DNA of 64,000 nucleotides, from NCBI RefSeq assembly GCF_028389875.1, contig NC_084669.1, positions 35,874,731-35,938,730 of the forward strand, given 5' to 3'. The notes under the pieces were generated by a model that saw only the letters and a program-made list of their open reading frames with translations, was not told the DNA's origin and did no database searches. Both the position numbers and the translations under genes were made by a program. This DNA comes from Rhea pennata. Its lineage: Eukaryota; Chordata; Aves; Rheiformes; Rheidae. Of the stretch, positions 1 through 11,150 are shown one piece after another (within the stretch, counting starts at the first letter, position 1; each line of letters opens with the position of its first letter).

Positions 1-37
1 GGTCTAATTTTTAATAATGCCTGTACTGTGATTTTAG

Positions 38-104
38 GACAGAATCACTTAGAAGGAATAGAAAATCACAGCATTACAGGAGACAGTGGAATTGACTCCC
101 CAAG
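38..104 (+). CDS. STOX1: STOX1 penultimate coding exon
   Basis: 67-nt exon with acceptor AG at 36-37 and donor GTAAGA from 105. It encodes QNHLEGIENHSITGDSGIDS plus Pro and splits an Arg codon (AG|A) with the next exon. Confidence 0.65.
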
Positions 105-1250
105 GTAAGAAAACTTAGGTAACTATGTTAGATGTTTTATTTTCTAAATAACAATCTGATTTTTAGGGAATTATTGCTGTGAATTATAAATCTCCTTCCC
201 CCAAAACAAAATTGTGATGTTTAGAACTTTTGTATTATGACCCAGAAGAATTCAAATGGCATAGTCTTGGCATGTCTTTAAACATGAATGTTCCCCATAT
301 ATCAGCTCTACAGATGCTGTTGTTTGGATTCGTATTCGTGAGCAAGAAAGTATTATGAGTTCCACGTTACAAATGGAGATGCCAAAGTGCAGACATGTTA
401 TAAAGCATGCTGATGGATAAATTAAATGTGATCTTGATAACAGGAAGGTTTAGCTTACACTGATGTTGCTATGTAACAGTTTTCTCCCCTTGAAGACCAA
501 GAATAAAAAATTCCTTTATAAAGGTTTTTGGTCATAATTACAATGACAAAAAACTGTCTGACTTGCCCACAGCTGGCAGCAGGATGTGTGTGTCACTTGA
601 ACTAGTGGTTTCTGCTTCCTTTTGTACAGTACATGCTGCCTGAACCTATACAATCTCTTCTCAAAAAAGCTTTTTGAAAATTCCCTCCATGGAAAAACTG
701 TTGGTATGAAACAGTATTTTACATGGTTGCATATATAAAAACTACAAAACTGTTAACATAATCTGAATTAGGGAATAATTCATCTAAGCTGGCAAAAATG
801 TAAGTTAAACTATTGGAGGGAGAAATTATATCATTTTTCAATAGCATCGTATGTTCTTAACAATCAAAATGATTGGTATATAAGTGTAATTAAGCCACTT
901 GAGTTCCCATTAGATATGTATTATCACCCTGAGAAACTAGTATATGACATGTACTACAGTTTTAAAACAAACAAACAAAAAAATTCCCTTGCACTTGGGA
1001 CACAAAGAACTTTCAGCATGCTTCCAGTTTGTGAATTCAAAAATTCATTGTTTTGATTGCTTCTACTTACACGTCTGTAATGCCAGAAGCTAAGCCAACT
1101 CTGTTTATTTCTAGAACACAAAGTCTGACACCTAATAATTCTACTATTTTAGATGGACTGAAAAGAAGACAAAGCTTCCTGGAAAACTTCGAAAGCATAA
1201 ATAGTATTGCAATAGCGGAAGGCCGCTTGCAAAAAATTCCTTGCTGCTGA
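38..1250 (+). CDS. STOX1: STOX1 3' end (partial; last two coding exons)
   Basis: Two exons join in frame: 38-104 and 1115-1250. The first follows an acceptor ending TTTTAG and ends CCAAG before GTAAGA. The second follows TTTCTAG and ends in TGA at 1248-1250. The spliced peptide runs QNHLEGIENHSITGDSGIDS, then PRTQSLTPNNSTILDG, then LKRRQSFLENFE and a short tail ending IPCC. The TGDSGIDSPR and LKRRQ blocks fit my memory of the C-terminus of storkhead-box proteins, which are winged-helix factors. Position directly upstream of DDX50 on the same strand fits STOX1 rather than STOX2. The winged-helix domain and the large central exon lie outside the window. The name rests on synteny plus a short C-terminal match. 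Confidence 0.68.
105..1114 (+). other. STOX1 last intron
   Basis: AT-rich intron of 1,010 nt between two STOX1-like exons. It has GT-AG ends and no other coding or RNA feature that I can support. Confidence 0.55.
1115..1250 (+). CDS. STOX1: STOX1 terminal coding exon
   Basis: Acceptor TTTCTAG ends at 1114. The exon completes the split Arg codon, encodes the TQSLTP...LKRRQSFLENFE tail and stops at TGA 1248-1250. Confidence 0.65.
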
Positions 1251-1480
1251 CTCTAGTCATGTTTGATTACTTTTTCTAACTCAACTTTGTAAACTTTCCC
1301 TTTGTAACAATATAACAGTGCTGTAAATGCTATCAGACTCATCTGTGAGGCTGTCCCTAAAATCAAAGCTGTTTGTTAAATCTTTTGTCTATGTGGTATT
1401 TTGAGTTCTGCTGTATATTCCTGTTGCTCTCGTCTTTCAGTACTTCTTGTGACCTTGCTTCTAATAAAAACAAGGATCGA
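1251..1480 (+). other. STOX1: STOX1 3' UTR, with poly(A) signal
   Basis: AT-rich sequence after the stop codon. The first good AATAAA lies at 1463-1468, which would give a short 3' UTR of about 230 nt. A longer UTR cannot be excluded. Confidence 0.4.
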
Positions 1481-2100
1481 TATACTTTGTTTGGATCATG
1501 TTATTAACCTGAAAATGTTGTGTTGCTCTAGCAGGAACTGTAGCACAGCAACAGGTCTATTTTACATTGTAGTTCTTAAAAGTTTCCTGCTTGCGCAGCA
1601 GGCCCTGAACTCTAAACCTTATGTTAGAAAAAAAGTAAACTCAAAGCAGATTGGCACGCACCTTTTTCATACAAAAGCTCTTTGAATCATAAAGGAAACT
1701 TTTCTCTCTGGGTTGTTGCGAAGACAACTACCAGGGCTCTTTGCTTGTGCCACAACAGGATATAGTCTTTGCAAATGAGGAGAAGGGATTGATGCAGGAG
1801 GGAAGCGATTAGATCAAGGCTGCTGTTTTGAAGTGATCTTTGCAGCCTGGTATGCGTAGGCACACCCTTGCACTGCTGGCCAGGGCCTTGCTTCTGCTAA
1901 GGGAATGACAACAGTGCGAACTGCTTTCCAGCTGTTCCTTCAAAGACAGCTTTAGGCTTTCTAGCCACAGGAAGGAAACAATGATCGTAAGCGGCCCACG
2001 CAGGGCTGGGGTCCTTTCTAAGCTCAGTCGTGTAGAAGACCTCTTCTTCGACTTAAAACGTGAATACTGGAGCCTGAGCCCGGTAGTAACGGGGCAGAGG
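1481..2100. other. STOX1-DDX50 intergenic spacer
   Basis: About 600 nt that rises from AT-rich to GC-rich towards the DDX50 CpG island. No gene or repeat recognised. The short open frames here lack splice context or similarity that I can see. Confidence 0.5.
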
Positions 2101-2448
2101 GCTCGATCCGCAGGTTCGGGAGCCGCCGCTGTGGGAAGGTTCCCCTGGGAGCGAGTCTCGCCGTGAAGAGGAGGCGGAAACGCAGGCCGAGGCCGCAGCT
2201 GCCCTCAGCCGCGCCGCCGCCGCCGCCATCTTTGTCGCCGCGCTTCTCTCGGGTCCCTCGCTCCCGCGGCAGCGGCGAGCGGCCTCCTCGCCCGCTGTCA
2301 AAGCCCCGTCCGAGGGCTCAACCGGGCACTCGAGGCCCGGTGCAAGGCCAAGCCGAGGCGGGGAGGCGACGCCAGGCGACGCGGGTCGCCAGCGCCGCCC
2401 GCGCCCGTCATGGCGGGCGACCGGCCACGAGCCCCCACCGGCCGCGGG

Positions 2449-2467
2449 GCATGCCGGGCCGGGTAGT
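2449..2467 (-). promoter_or_regulatory. ZNF143-like site
   Basis: The minus strand reads ACTACCCGGCCCGGCATGC, which matches the ZNF143 promoter element (ACTACAATTCCCAGCATGC) at 14 of 19 positions, including both ends. It lies about 255 nt upstream of the DDX50 start codon. A motif match only. Confidence 0.35.
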
Positions 2468-2505
2468 CCCGCCGGGGGGAGGGGCGCTCCCAGAGCCGCG
2501 GCCCT

Positions 2506-2566
2506 ATTGGCTGGCGCGCGGCGGGGCGGGGCGGGACGCGCGCGGGGCGGGGCGGGGCGGGGCGGT
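2506..2566 (+). promoter_or_regulatory. Inverted CCAAT box plus GC-box array
   Basis: ATTGG at 2506-2510 (NF-Y type, inverted) is followed within 15 nt by repeated GGGGCGG blocks of Sp1/KLF type. This is a typical TATA-less housekeeping promoter core. The G-runs could also form a DNA G-quadruplex. Confidence 0.5.
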
Positions 2567-2722
2567 TGCGCCGCCGCCGCCCCGCCCCCGCGTTGCCAGG
2601 GCGCGGGTTCCGGGTTCCGCGTTGTTCCGGGTTCCGGGGCGGGGCCCGGTCCTGTCAATCGGCGCGGCGCGGCGGCGGCGGCGGCGCGGCGCGGAGCGGA
2701 GCGGAGCGGCCGGCGAGCGGAG

Positions 2723-2827
2723 ATGCCTGAGGCCACCCGGTTTTGCGCCAGCAGCGGGGCCGAGTCCGAGTCCGAGAGCCCTATGGAGAGCGAGTCGGCC
2801 CTGGAGAGCAGCCGGCGGCGGCACAAG
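2723..2827 (+). CDS. DDX50: DDX50 coding exon 1
   Basis: 35 codons starting MPEATRF, Glu/Ser-rich. The donor is AAG|GTACCG, phase 0. It has the same length as coding exon 1 of DDX21. Confidence 0.85.
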
Positions 2828-5800
2828 GTACCGCCGAGGCCTGCGCGGCCCGGCGCGGCGCGGCCGCCGGCCGTTGCGTCGCTCGCGGCCGCCGGGCGCC
2901 ACGTGCGCTCCCCCGCGGCGGGCGCGGCGCTTGGGCCCGGGCCGGGCGGCGCCGGCGGGGGTGGGAGGGGGGGTGCGGCGGGCGGGGCTGAGCCCCGGAA
3001 GGGAAGGCCGGGCCGGGCCGGGCCGGGCCCGCTGGCGGCGGCCGCGCGCGGCGAGGGGAGGCTGTTGCCGCGGGCGAGCGCCGCGGTGAGTAAGCGGCGC
3101 GGGAATCTCCGCTTGCAACTGCCGTGCGCGCTGCCTGCCGCGTGCTTCACGCGCGTGTGTTCTCGCTCGCCCTGGGGCGCACCAGAAGGAGAAAAAAGAG
3201 AAGCGGTCGAAGCACCACGAGAGGTCCAGGAGGAGGAGGTCTCCGTCGGATGAAAGCGAGCAATCCGAGGATGACCTTGATTCCCCGAAGCTCAAGCGAG
3301 CGCGGAGCGGCGATAAAGAAAACGGCGACAGCAGGGGGGACAGCCCGGAGCACCCGCGGTTATCTGCGCTGCGCGTGAAGTCCGCCCACAAGAAGCGGCA
3401 CAGCAATTCCAGTGAAACGTCAAGCGGTGACTGCGACAGTGAGCAAGAGCAGGTAAAGCCGACGGTCCGTGTAGCTCGAGGGATGTCTTTAGCTTGCGAC
3501 TCCTGCATTTGCAACAAGATCACATTTATACCAAGTTACTTTCAATTTTTGTCCTGCTCTAGCCATTGGGGAGGCTGCTGCTGCTCTTCAAGGCATAAAG
3601 CTAACTGACCTGTCTTTTGTGTCCATTATTTGTGAAACTTCAGCATTCTGCGAATGCTCCAGTTACCACTGTGGCATGGTTCCTCGACTTCGACAGCCTT
3701 AACGGCGTGGTAACCGCTGGCAGTCGGACAAGCTGCAGTGGGATGGTGCTTAAAAATGATTCAGCACCATTAGACGTGGTTTTAATTGCCAGAAATATAT
3801 TTTTAATTGATGTGTTTTTGTTAGTGTGAGTTCTTTTCTGATGAAATAATAATTAGTTGTTTTTAGCTACTAGAAAAAGAAAACATTACATATTTACCTG
3901 TGTGCATACTTATTAAGTAGTAGTTAATGTGATGAGATGCTCCCTAATACAATAAAATATATTGTCATGCTTGTAAATCTTTTTGAGCCTTTAAGAATGA
4001 CTTTATTTTTTATTTTTTCTGAATAATTTTGCTTGATTTAGCATCTTTAAAATTGTTTGATGAACCAGTTTTTTTTTTTAGAAAGAAAGCATATCATACT
4101 TACAGTTTGCTCTAAAAACTGTTATACCTGTATTTTTTGTTGCTTGTTTTTGTTTCTCATTCCAATTGATGCCAAACAGAGCCTCTAGAATTTCCATAGT
4201 TCAGCATTCTTTTCTCTCCTTCACTGCTTAAATCACTGTACTTTTAAAGTGATATGCTAGTAAGTAGGAACAGATAATAGCGATCTGCCTTTTAATGTTA
4301 CTCTTTTCAGGACTGTTTTCTGTATCTGTAAATCACTGTACTATATTTGGGAGCAGAATATAGACTGTAGACTAAATACCAAACTTGGTTCTTGCCTGTT
4401 ACAGCAAAGTATTCTAGGCCATCAGGAATTGCTTAAAAATATTATTTTAAAGCTTACTGGGATATTTGGTGCTTAAAGTTATGCTGTTAGATATGAAACT
4501 GGGTCTTACCACAGATCATTTTCATGCAACTTTGAAATACAATATTTAGCAAAACAAAGAAGGATCTGCAGCTGTATTTGTGATATTGTCACAGAAAATT
4601 TAACCTTTGGATATGACGTTAGTGCCTATGCCGTTATTTTGAATTTTCTGAATGATCATATGATACTCATGTGGAATGGTATCTGAATTGTTGTTTACCG
4701 AACAGGAGTTGAGTGAAGAACAGAAAGAAGGTGCTTTTTCCAATTTTTGTATTTCCAAAGGGACTGTTCAGCTTCTTCAAGGTAAATTTCTTGGCGTCAC
4801 AGAAAATAAATGATTTTTTGTCATGTTTTCTTTATGCTCAACGTATTCAGTCAACATTTGAGATGGGCTCTGCTTGTGTGTATGCAAGCACAGATGTTAC
4901 ACAGAAGACAAAAGTTACTTCTATGTGAATAAAAGAATAATAGGTACACTTAGTATTCTGGGCATTAGTGTGGCTGAATTAGTATGAAACTGAGATAGAA
5001 ATGAATTTGGCATGAAAGTAACAGATCTGCTTAGATAGATGGAGAGTATCCCATAAAGCCACAATATTTTAAGACCCTTTAATAAAAGGATAGTAACACC
5101 ATCTGTCCAAGCTAGCAGTATCTTTAGTGATAGAAAGCTGGAGAATGAGTTAGAGAGTCCCAAGGCACTCTTTAAGTTAAACTCTGTAATGAAATGTATC
5201 AGTGAACGTGATGATATAGTCCTGACTTACTCTAGAGCTGGTGAATGTTCTGCTTGGGATGACTTCCTCTGAAGAGTATGCAAGAACAACTGTAACATGA
5301 TTATATTAAAGAAGTCTGTTTAAATTGCCACAGCTCGAGGAGTAACGTACCTGTTTCCCGTGCAAGTAAAGACCTTTCACCCAGTGTATTCTGGCAAAGA
5401 TGTAATTGCTCAAGCACGAACCGGAACTGGGAAAACATTCTCTTTTGCTATTCCCTTAATTGAAAAGCTTCAGGCAGACACACAAGAAAGAAGAAGAGGC
5501 CGTTCACCAAAGGTAACTACAAGTTATAATGGGTGTTTTTGCTTTGTCATGTTTCTGAGTGATTCAGATTTTTAATCTACTGGAAAAGTTCTTCAGGTCT
5601 GTGCAGGGATAAGCTAACCCATGTTAAAGACTCTTTGATAGTGGTGTTCATTCGGGCTGTACCTGCATCCTGTGCTGCCTCATGCCCTCTGATCAAGATC
5701 AAAGAGCAGTGTAGCTCTGCTCACTTGTCAGTTCCCTCTTGCTGCTTTTACAAGAAGACTGACACTGCAGGGATTCAACCTGTCACTAGTTATTTTTGGC

Positions 5801-8800
5801 CTCTTCTGCTAGAGTCCAGTAGTCACTGGTATAAAGCAAAGATCCAAGAGGCTGTGGAATTTGATGTTACCAGTTTAGGACATCTCTGGATGCCTCTTTT
5901 TTTCCCCCCAGGTTAGCAACAGATTAGAGACTTTGATTAGTAAAAGACTGTCTATTAAGCATATTTGTTTAAATAGCAAGTAATGGAAGATTTCGAGAAC
6001 AGACTCATCTTTCATTAGGACTACCTCCAGGAGTCAAAGCTTTTTCTCCGGAGGATGCAGGCACATTACTAGCTCTGTAATTTCTGCAAGGGAATACAGA
6101 TGTGTTGTGTATCTCCTTTCACAAAATTCTTAAGATGACTTCCAAAACTAGATGGGGCAAAGCAGATCATACCATCATTAATGGGAGGAAAGCTCACTTT
6201 GTCTGTTTAATTCATCTTGTCACCCATCTCATAGATTAATTGAAAGTTGTATTGCAGAACTAGAACCAGATGTTTTATCCATATTCAGAGTCTTTACATC
6301 TGCCAATCTAAGTAGATGGTGACTGAGAATGCTGGTTGCAGATTTGGCACGTTTTTTTTTTTGCAGAGAAAGGAAAGCTTTCTTCAAAGAAGTCAAGTCT
6401 TAAAATAGAAACGTTTTCCTGCCTCACTCTGCCATAGTACACTGCTTCTCACTTTCTTTAATGTGATCCATATTGAAAGAAATTACAGAACAAGTATTTT
6501 AAGGTTTCTTCTGTTGAGCCACTGCTACCAGATTTGCAGTCAGTATTAAACTAAAGCATATACACATCCAGAAGAAAGTTTTTATAGTTGATATATTCTA
6601 GAGTCAAAGTTAGGTAAGATTTAAGTACCTCTTGTATTTTGCATTTAAAAAAAATTAGCTTGTCCTAAATGAATGTGTGCTGAGGGAGATTAATGATGTT
6701 CTGAGAATTTTAAGCAGTGTATTTTCCTGATCTTTGGTTAGATAACTTTATTTCAACCTGAATTGTTTTTTAATGGTGTAATGTTTGCACCTAAACTGAA
6801 GTCTAGTGGCTCCTTGGCAGAAGTTTTGTTGAGAGAATCTCCCTATATGGTTTTGCTTCTATCTAGGTATTAGTTCTTGCTCCAACGAGAGAGCTGGCAA
6901 ACCAGGTTGCCAAAGACTTCAAGGACATCACAAGAAAACTCACAGTAGCTTGTTTTTATGGAGGAACTCCATATAATGGACAGAGTAAGTGACACTTTTG
7001 ACCAGTAATTGAAATATAGATTGACTGGCATATTTGAAAAATGCAATTGACTCTCCCCAAACACATGTTGTGTTCAAGAGCTGGAGAGCGTTCATGGGGA
7101 AGTTAGTAGCTCAGTATGTATCCTTTCATGGTGGGAAATAAGCATAGTTGTCAACTATATTCTTAGTATTCTTTGTCTGCTAACGTACTGTAAACCAAAA
7201 TGAAAGAGACTGTGTTTTGTGTGTTTATACAGAGTATTCAGTCTAGGTTCTTGTAAACATTTATATTAAGTCTTTGAGCTGTGGGTGGGTATGATAATTT
7301 TTTTTTGCCTGATAATGAGATTGTATGTTCAGAAGATCTGTAAATTGGAGGAGCTGTGTATTCTGACTGTGTAGTTACACAATCTTGATAGTCATACAAA
7401 GAGCTAGTCAGTGTAGGAATGAGAATAAGGTCTTTTGTCACAATAGATCCATTTTTTCATTCCAAACTTAGAAAAGAGGTGAATCACTAATTCAGACAAT
7501 CAAATGAAGAAATATTTTTTTAAAAAAAGGTTTGTTGTAAAAACAGTCGGACAATTTGAGAAGAGCTCACTTTTTCCAAAGTATGTCTAAACATACTCCT
7601 TTGCTTAATTCACACCATGAGGCGATGGATAGGGGATGAGCAGTTCTCCACATCTTCAAGAAGAGCAGTAGTGCTTCTGCCTATATTTACTACTTTTTCC
7701 CTCAATTTCCTTGTCTTCATCATTTGCTCTAATATCAGTTTGTGAGGAAAATTGTTATATGTTTTAAAAAGCTGTTGTCTCAATATTACTCAGTTGACAA
7801 GTCTTTCTAATGTAGAGAATGCTCACTGGTTCACTGCTAACTTCTCTTCTGCTCTTTCCTGCTTTTTTAATCAGTTGATCTCATTAGAAGTGGCATTGAT
7901 ATTTTGGTTGGCACACCCGGTCGAATCAAGGACCATCTTCAGAACGGCAAGTTAGACCTTAGCAAGGTGAAACATGTTGTCCTTGATGAAGTCGACCAGA
8001 TGTTGGACATGGGATTTGCTGAACAAGTGGAGGACATATTACGAGTTGCGTACAAGAAGGGTAATCTCAATATTTAAACAAATAGTAAGGAATATTAGTA
8101 ATTATTATTCTACTGAAACTCAGGTATGTTTTCCAAAGCTTACAAGCTGGCTTTATCTTGAAAAGACTTGATAGTATATTCTAGGAAATGTGCTGTGAAG
8201 GTAATCTGTGAGGAAGAGTTGCAAAACTGGGAGTCACTCATAGAACCTTTGCAAAACTTAAAATCCAGTAACTAGAGATTTTTAGATAACTTTGACACCT
8301 ATCTATAAGTTGTACCTTGTCTCTTCTGATTGAAAGGAATCATAAGCTTTTATGCCCTTTTCATCACTTGAAAGCAGACTGAATTTTTGCTCATAGCTTT
8401 TTCCCTAAACTTGAAAATTTTTCGACTTTCTAGAGTTTTTTTTTCTCTCCCTGTTTAAAATTTTCACTGTATACTTTACATACTGAGATTTGATTCATAT
8501 TTTTAAAATTTTTTGAGAAACTAGTATACCTCTATAAGAGGCAAGAAACCAAGGTTTTGAAACATTGTTCTGTTTTTTAAGATTCTGAAGACAATCCCCA
8601 GACGCTACTGTTTTCTGCAACTTGCCCACATTGGGTGTATGATGTAGCTAAGAAATACATGAAGTCTAAATATGAGCAGATTGACCTCATTGGGAGAAGA
8701 ACTCAAAAGGCTGCTACAACAGTAGAAGTGAGTAACCTATCTAATGCAGAATATTTTCAGTTGTCTTCCTTTTTCCTTTCTGCCTGAAATGATCATCCCA

Positions 8801-11113
8801 TCCCAAGCTACATTATCAAGAAAATTGCTTTGAGAATTATTTTTTAGGCAGAAGACACATCACAACTATTCACACTGTTCCTAGGTTTAGGATTTCTTTC
8901 TGCTCTTACTGCATCCAGTAACCCTATAGACTTTTAGTCTGCTATGCTTCAGTTGTTGGTTGTTTCTGCTTTCAGAGAAAAGCAGGACATGATTTTATCT
9001 CAGAGTTGCAAGCAAAAGGCATACATTAACCAGGCTTTTTTAAATTACCACAGACATCACCACTGAATTCCGGTGTTTGGCATAGAGGAGGCTTTTTCAG
9101 ACTTTTTGTTTTTCCCCTTATTAGGCCTTTGCTTGCTATGCCAGAAATACATACAAGAAATACATATGCAAGAAATACAATACATGTATGTTAGAGGCCT
9201 GAATTAGTTTTGTTTACATGATAAAGTAAGGTATTTGCTTCTGTTTAAATATTGTCTAACAGTTATTTTGACTAACCAGTTGTACATGTCACAATTGTAT
9301 CAGTAGGATTGAAAGACTCTTAATCTTGAGTTTGCAAAGAACTTGTAAGGCACTGTTTGTTAGTATCTCTTTATCTGACATAAAGCTGTAGTTAATAGAA
9401 ATATGGTAAATTCTGCATTCTTGACTGTCCACCAGAGAAATACTAGGTCATCTCCTGTTTTTTCCTTGCTTTACAAAGGTAATGTATAGACTGCCACCTT
9501 TTTTTTTCTCTTACTATAGTTACTTTGCTTACTGTTAGACTAATCATGATGGACATAGGGGCCTTATAGATTATGCAAGTTGCAGGAATGTGAGTGAGCA
9601 TGTTTTGTCCCTCAAGAAACTGTACAACTCTCTAGTATTTGTGAATTTTAGTTTCAAATGTATTGAAACAGAAATTTGTGGTTTTATGTAAGCTAAACAT
9701 TGGAATTCTTTTCCACAGCATTTGGCTATAGAGTGTCACTGGTCTCAGAGAGCTGCAGTTATTGGGGATGTCATTCAGGTCTACAGTGGCAGCCATGGGC
9801 GGACCATTGTCTTTTGTGAGACCAAAAAGGAGGCGAATGAACTGGCTTTGAATGCTTCAATCAAACAGGTATTTTTTCTTCTGTATTGAGTAAATAAACC
9901 TGTCACAGATATATCAACCCTATGTTAATTTCAGACCAGTGTAAAGTTTGGAAAAGTGATTCTTCAGAGTGGATAAAGTACATTTTTGCTGGCAGACTGA
10001 TGCTTTCAAAACTTTTAAATGCCAAAAATCTCTTAAAAAAAATCGTTGAAAGTTTATAGCATAGTCTTCAAGACTGGGCTGCACTAATAGATACTGGGCT
10101 GTATTTTTTTTTAAGAGGAAAAGGTCTCATTGACATTAAATGAAAAAGTTGCAAATTAAATTATCCTTCAGAAAGCACTCTCTCTTGGGTTAAAAAATGG
10201 TAACAAGAAGATTTGAGCGCTACTAGGATAATAGGTCTTGGTACTGGAATAGCACTTACAGAGCTGCAAGGCCGACATTAATAGTTTTGGGCTGTATCTG
10301 TGTTTCATTAAGATGCTTATTAGCTTTTAGGAAGAGTTTAAAGGTCTATACATAGAAATAATTTGGTCTCTCAACTCTTGCGAATGGTCTTTAGTTTATG
10401 CCTGAGATTTTTGCCACAGCATTCTTTAACTGTGGTGGAAGATAACTGGTTGATGTAGTGGTGTGGCAATGTCTAAGATGTGACACTGGTGCTGCTTGCT
10501 CCTTTATGGTGGTGGTATCACAGCAACTTCTTCTTTTGTTTGTGTTTTCATGGAGGAGATGGGTTACCGTATGTCTAGAAAGCAGTGTAGCATTGTGTTT
10601 CTAGGGAAAGGAGAAGCTTTTTCATCTGCCACAACTGTGTTGAGGAGTGTTTCTCCCGCACTCCTAGATGACCTCACTAACAGCTAAACCTGAGCGTGGA
10701 GCCTTATCCTGCGTTACTGGTGGTGTTAGTGATATCAAATCTTGCATAGGCAATGCAGAACTCTGATCTTGGCAGGTAAGAGAAGGAAATTACTTAGATG
10801 TTTCTGATTCAGCATTTTAATGCTTGCTAACAGAATATATCCCTGTTACCTCTTTCAGGTGACATTAATCTAAAACTGTCTGAAAATGTTTTTTTTTTTT
10901 TTTAACTCTGAAGTGATCCTAACATCATGTTAGTATTTTTTTTTAAATCACTCTGTTTACATGTGAAAAGCATGGAAGCAAGCTATAGGTAAAATATTGT
11001 CAAATATGAAGTGGAGAAAAAATGATTTTAATTAGTATGTTTTGGTCTTTTTATGTGTGATTGCTGTGATACAGAGGGACTTTCAGAATATTTGGATTAA
11101 AAATTTTTTTTGA

Positions 11114-11150
<37 letters not shown>

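Larger units (their letters stand above)
2100..3200 (+). promoter_or_regulatory. DDX50: DDX50 CpG-island promoter
   Basis: Dense CpG, GC-box arrays (GGGGCGGGGC repeats, about 2521-2566) and no TATA box. Visible candidate sites are a YY1-type GCCGCCATCTTTG at about 2222-2234, a ZNF143-like block at 2449-2467 on the minus strand, and an inverted CCAAT (ATTGG) at 2506-2510. All lie upstream of the ATG at 2723. The island runs through coding exon 1 into intron 1. Overlapping long frames on both strands are composition artefacts. Confidence 0.75.

Noticed and set aside
2053-3523. Long open frames on the minus strand (339-365 codons) over the DDX50 promoter
   Set aside because: Their proteins are Ala/Pro/Arg-rich low complexity, they overlap proven DDX50 exons and they arise from CpG-island composition with few stop codons.
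3925-4025. Second box C/D-like pair (GTGATGAG ... TCTGAA) in DDX50 intron 2
   Set aside because: No terminal stem and no convincing C' and D' boxes.
5205-5275. Possible box C/D snoRNA in DDX50 intron 3 (GTGATGAT ... CTGA)
   Set aside because: The internal D'-like box is too close to the C box for a guide, and the ends form no terminal stem.
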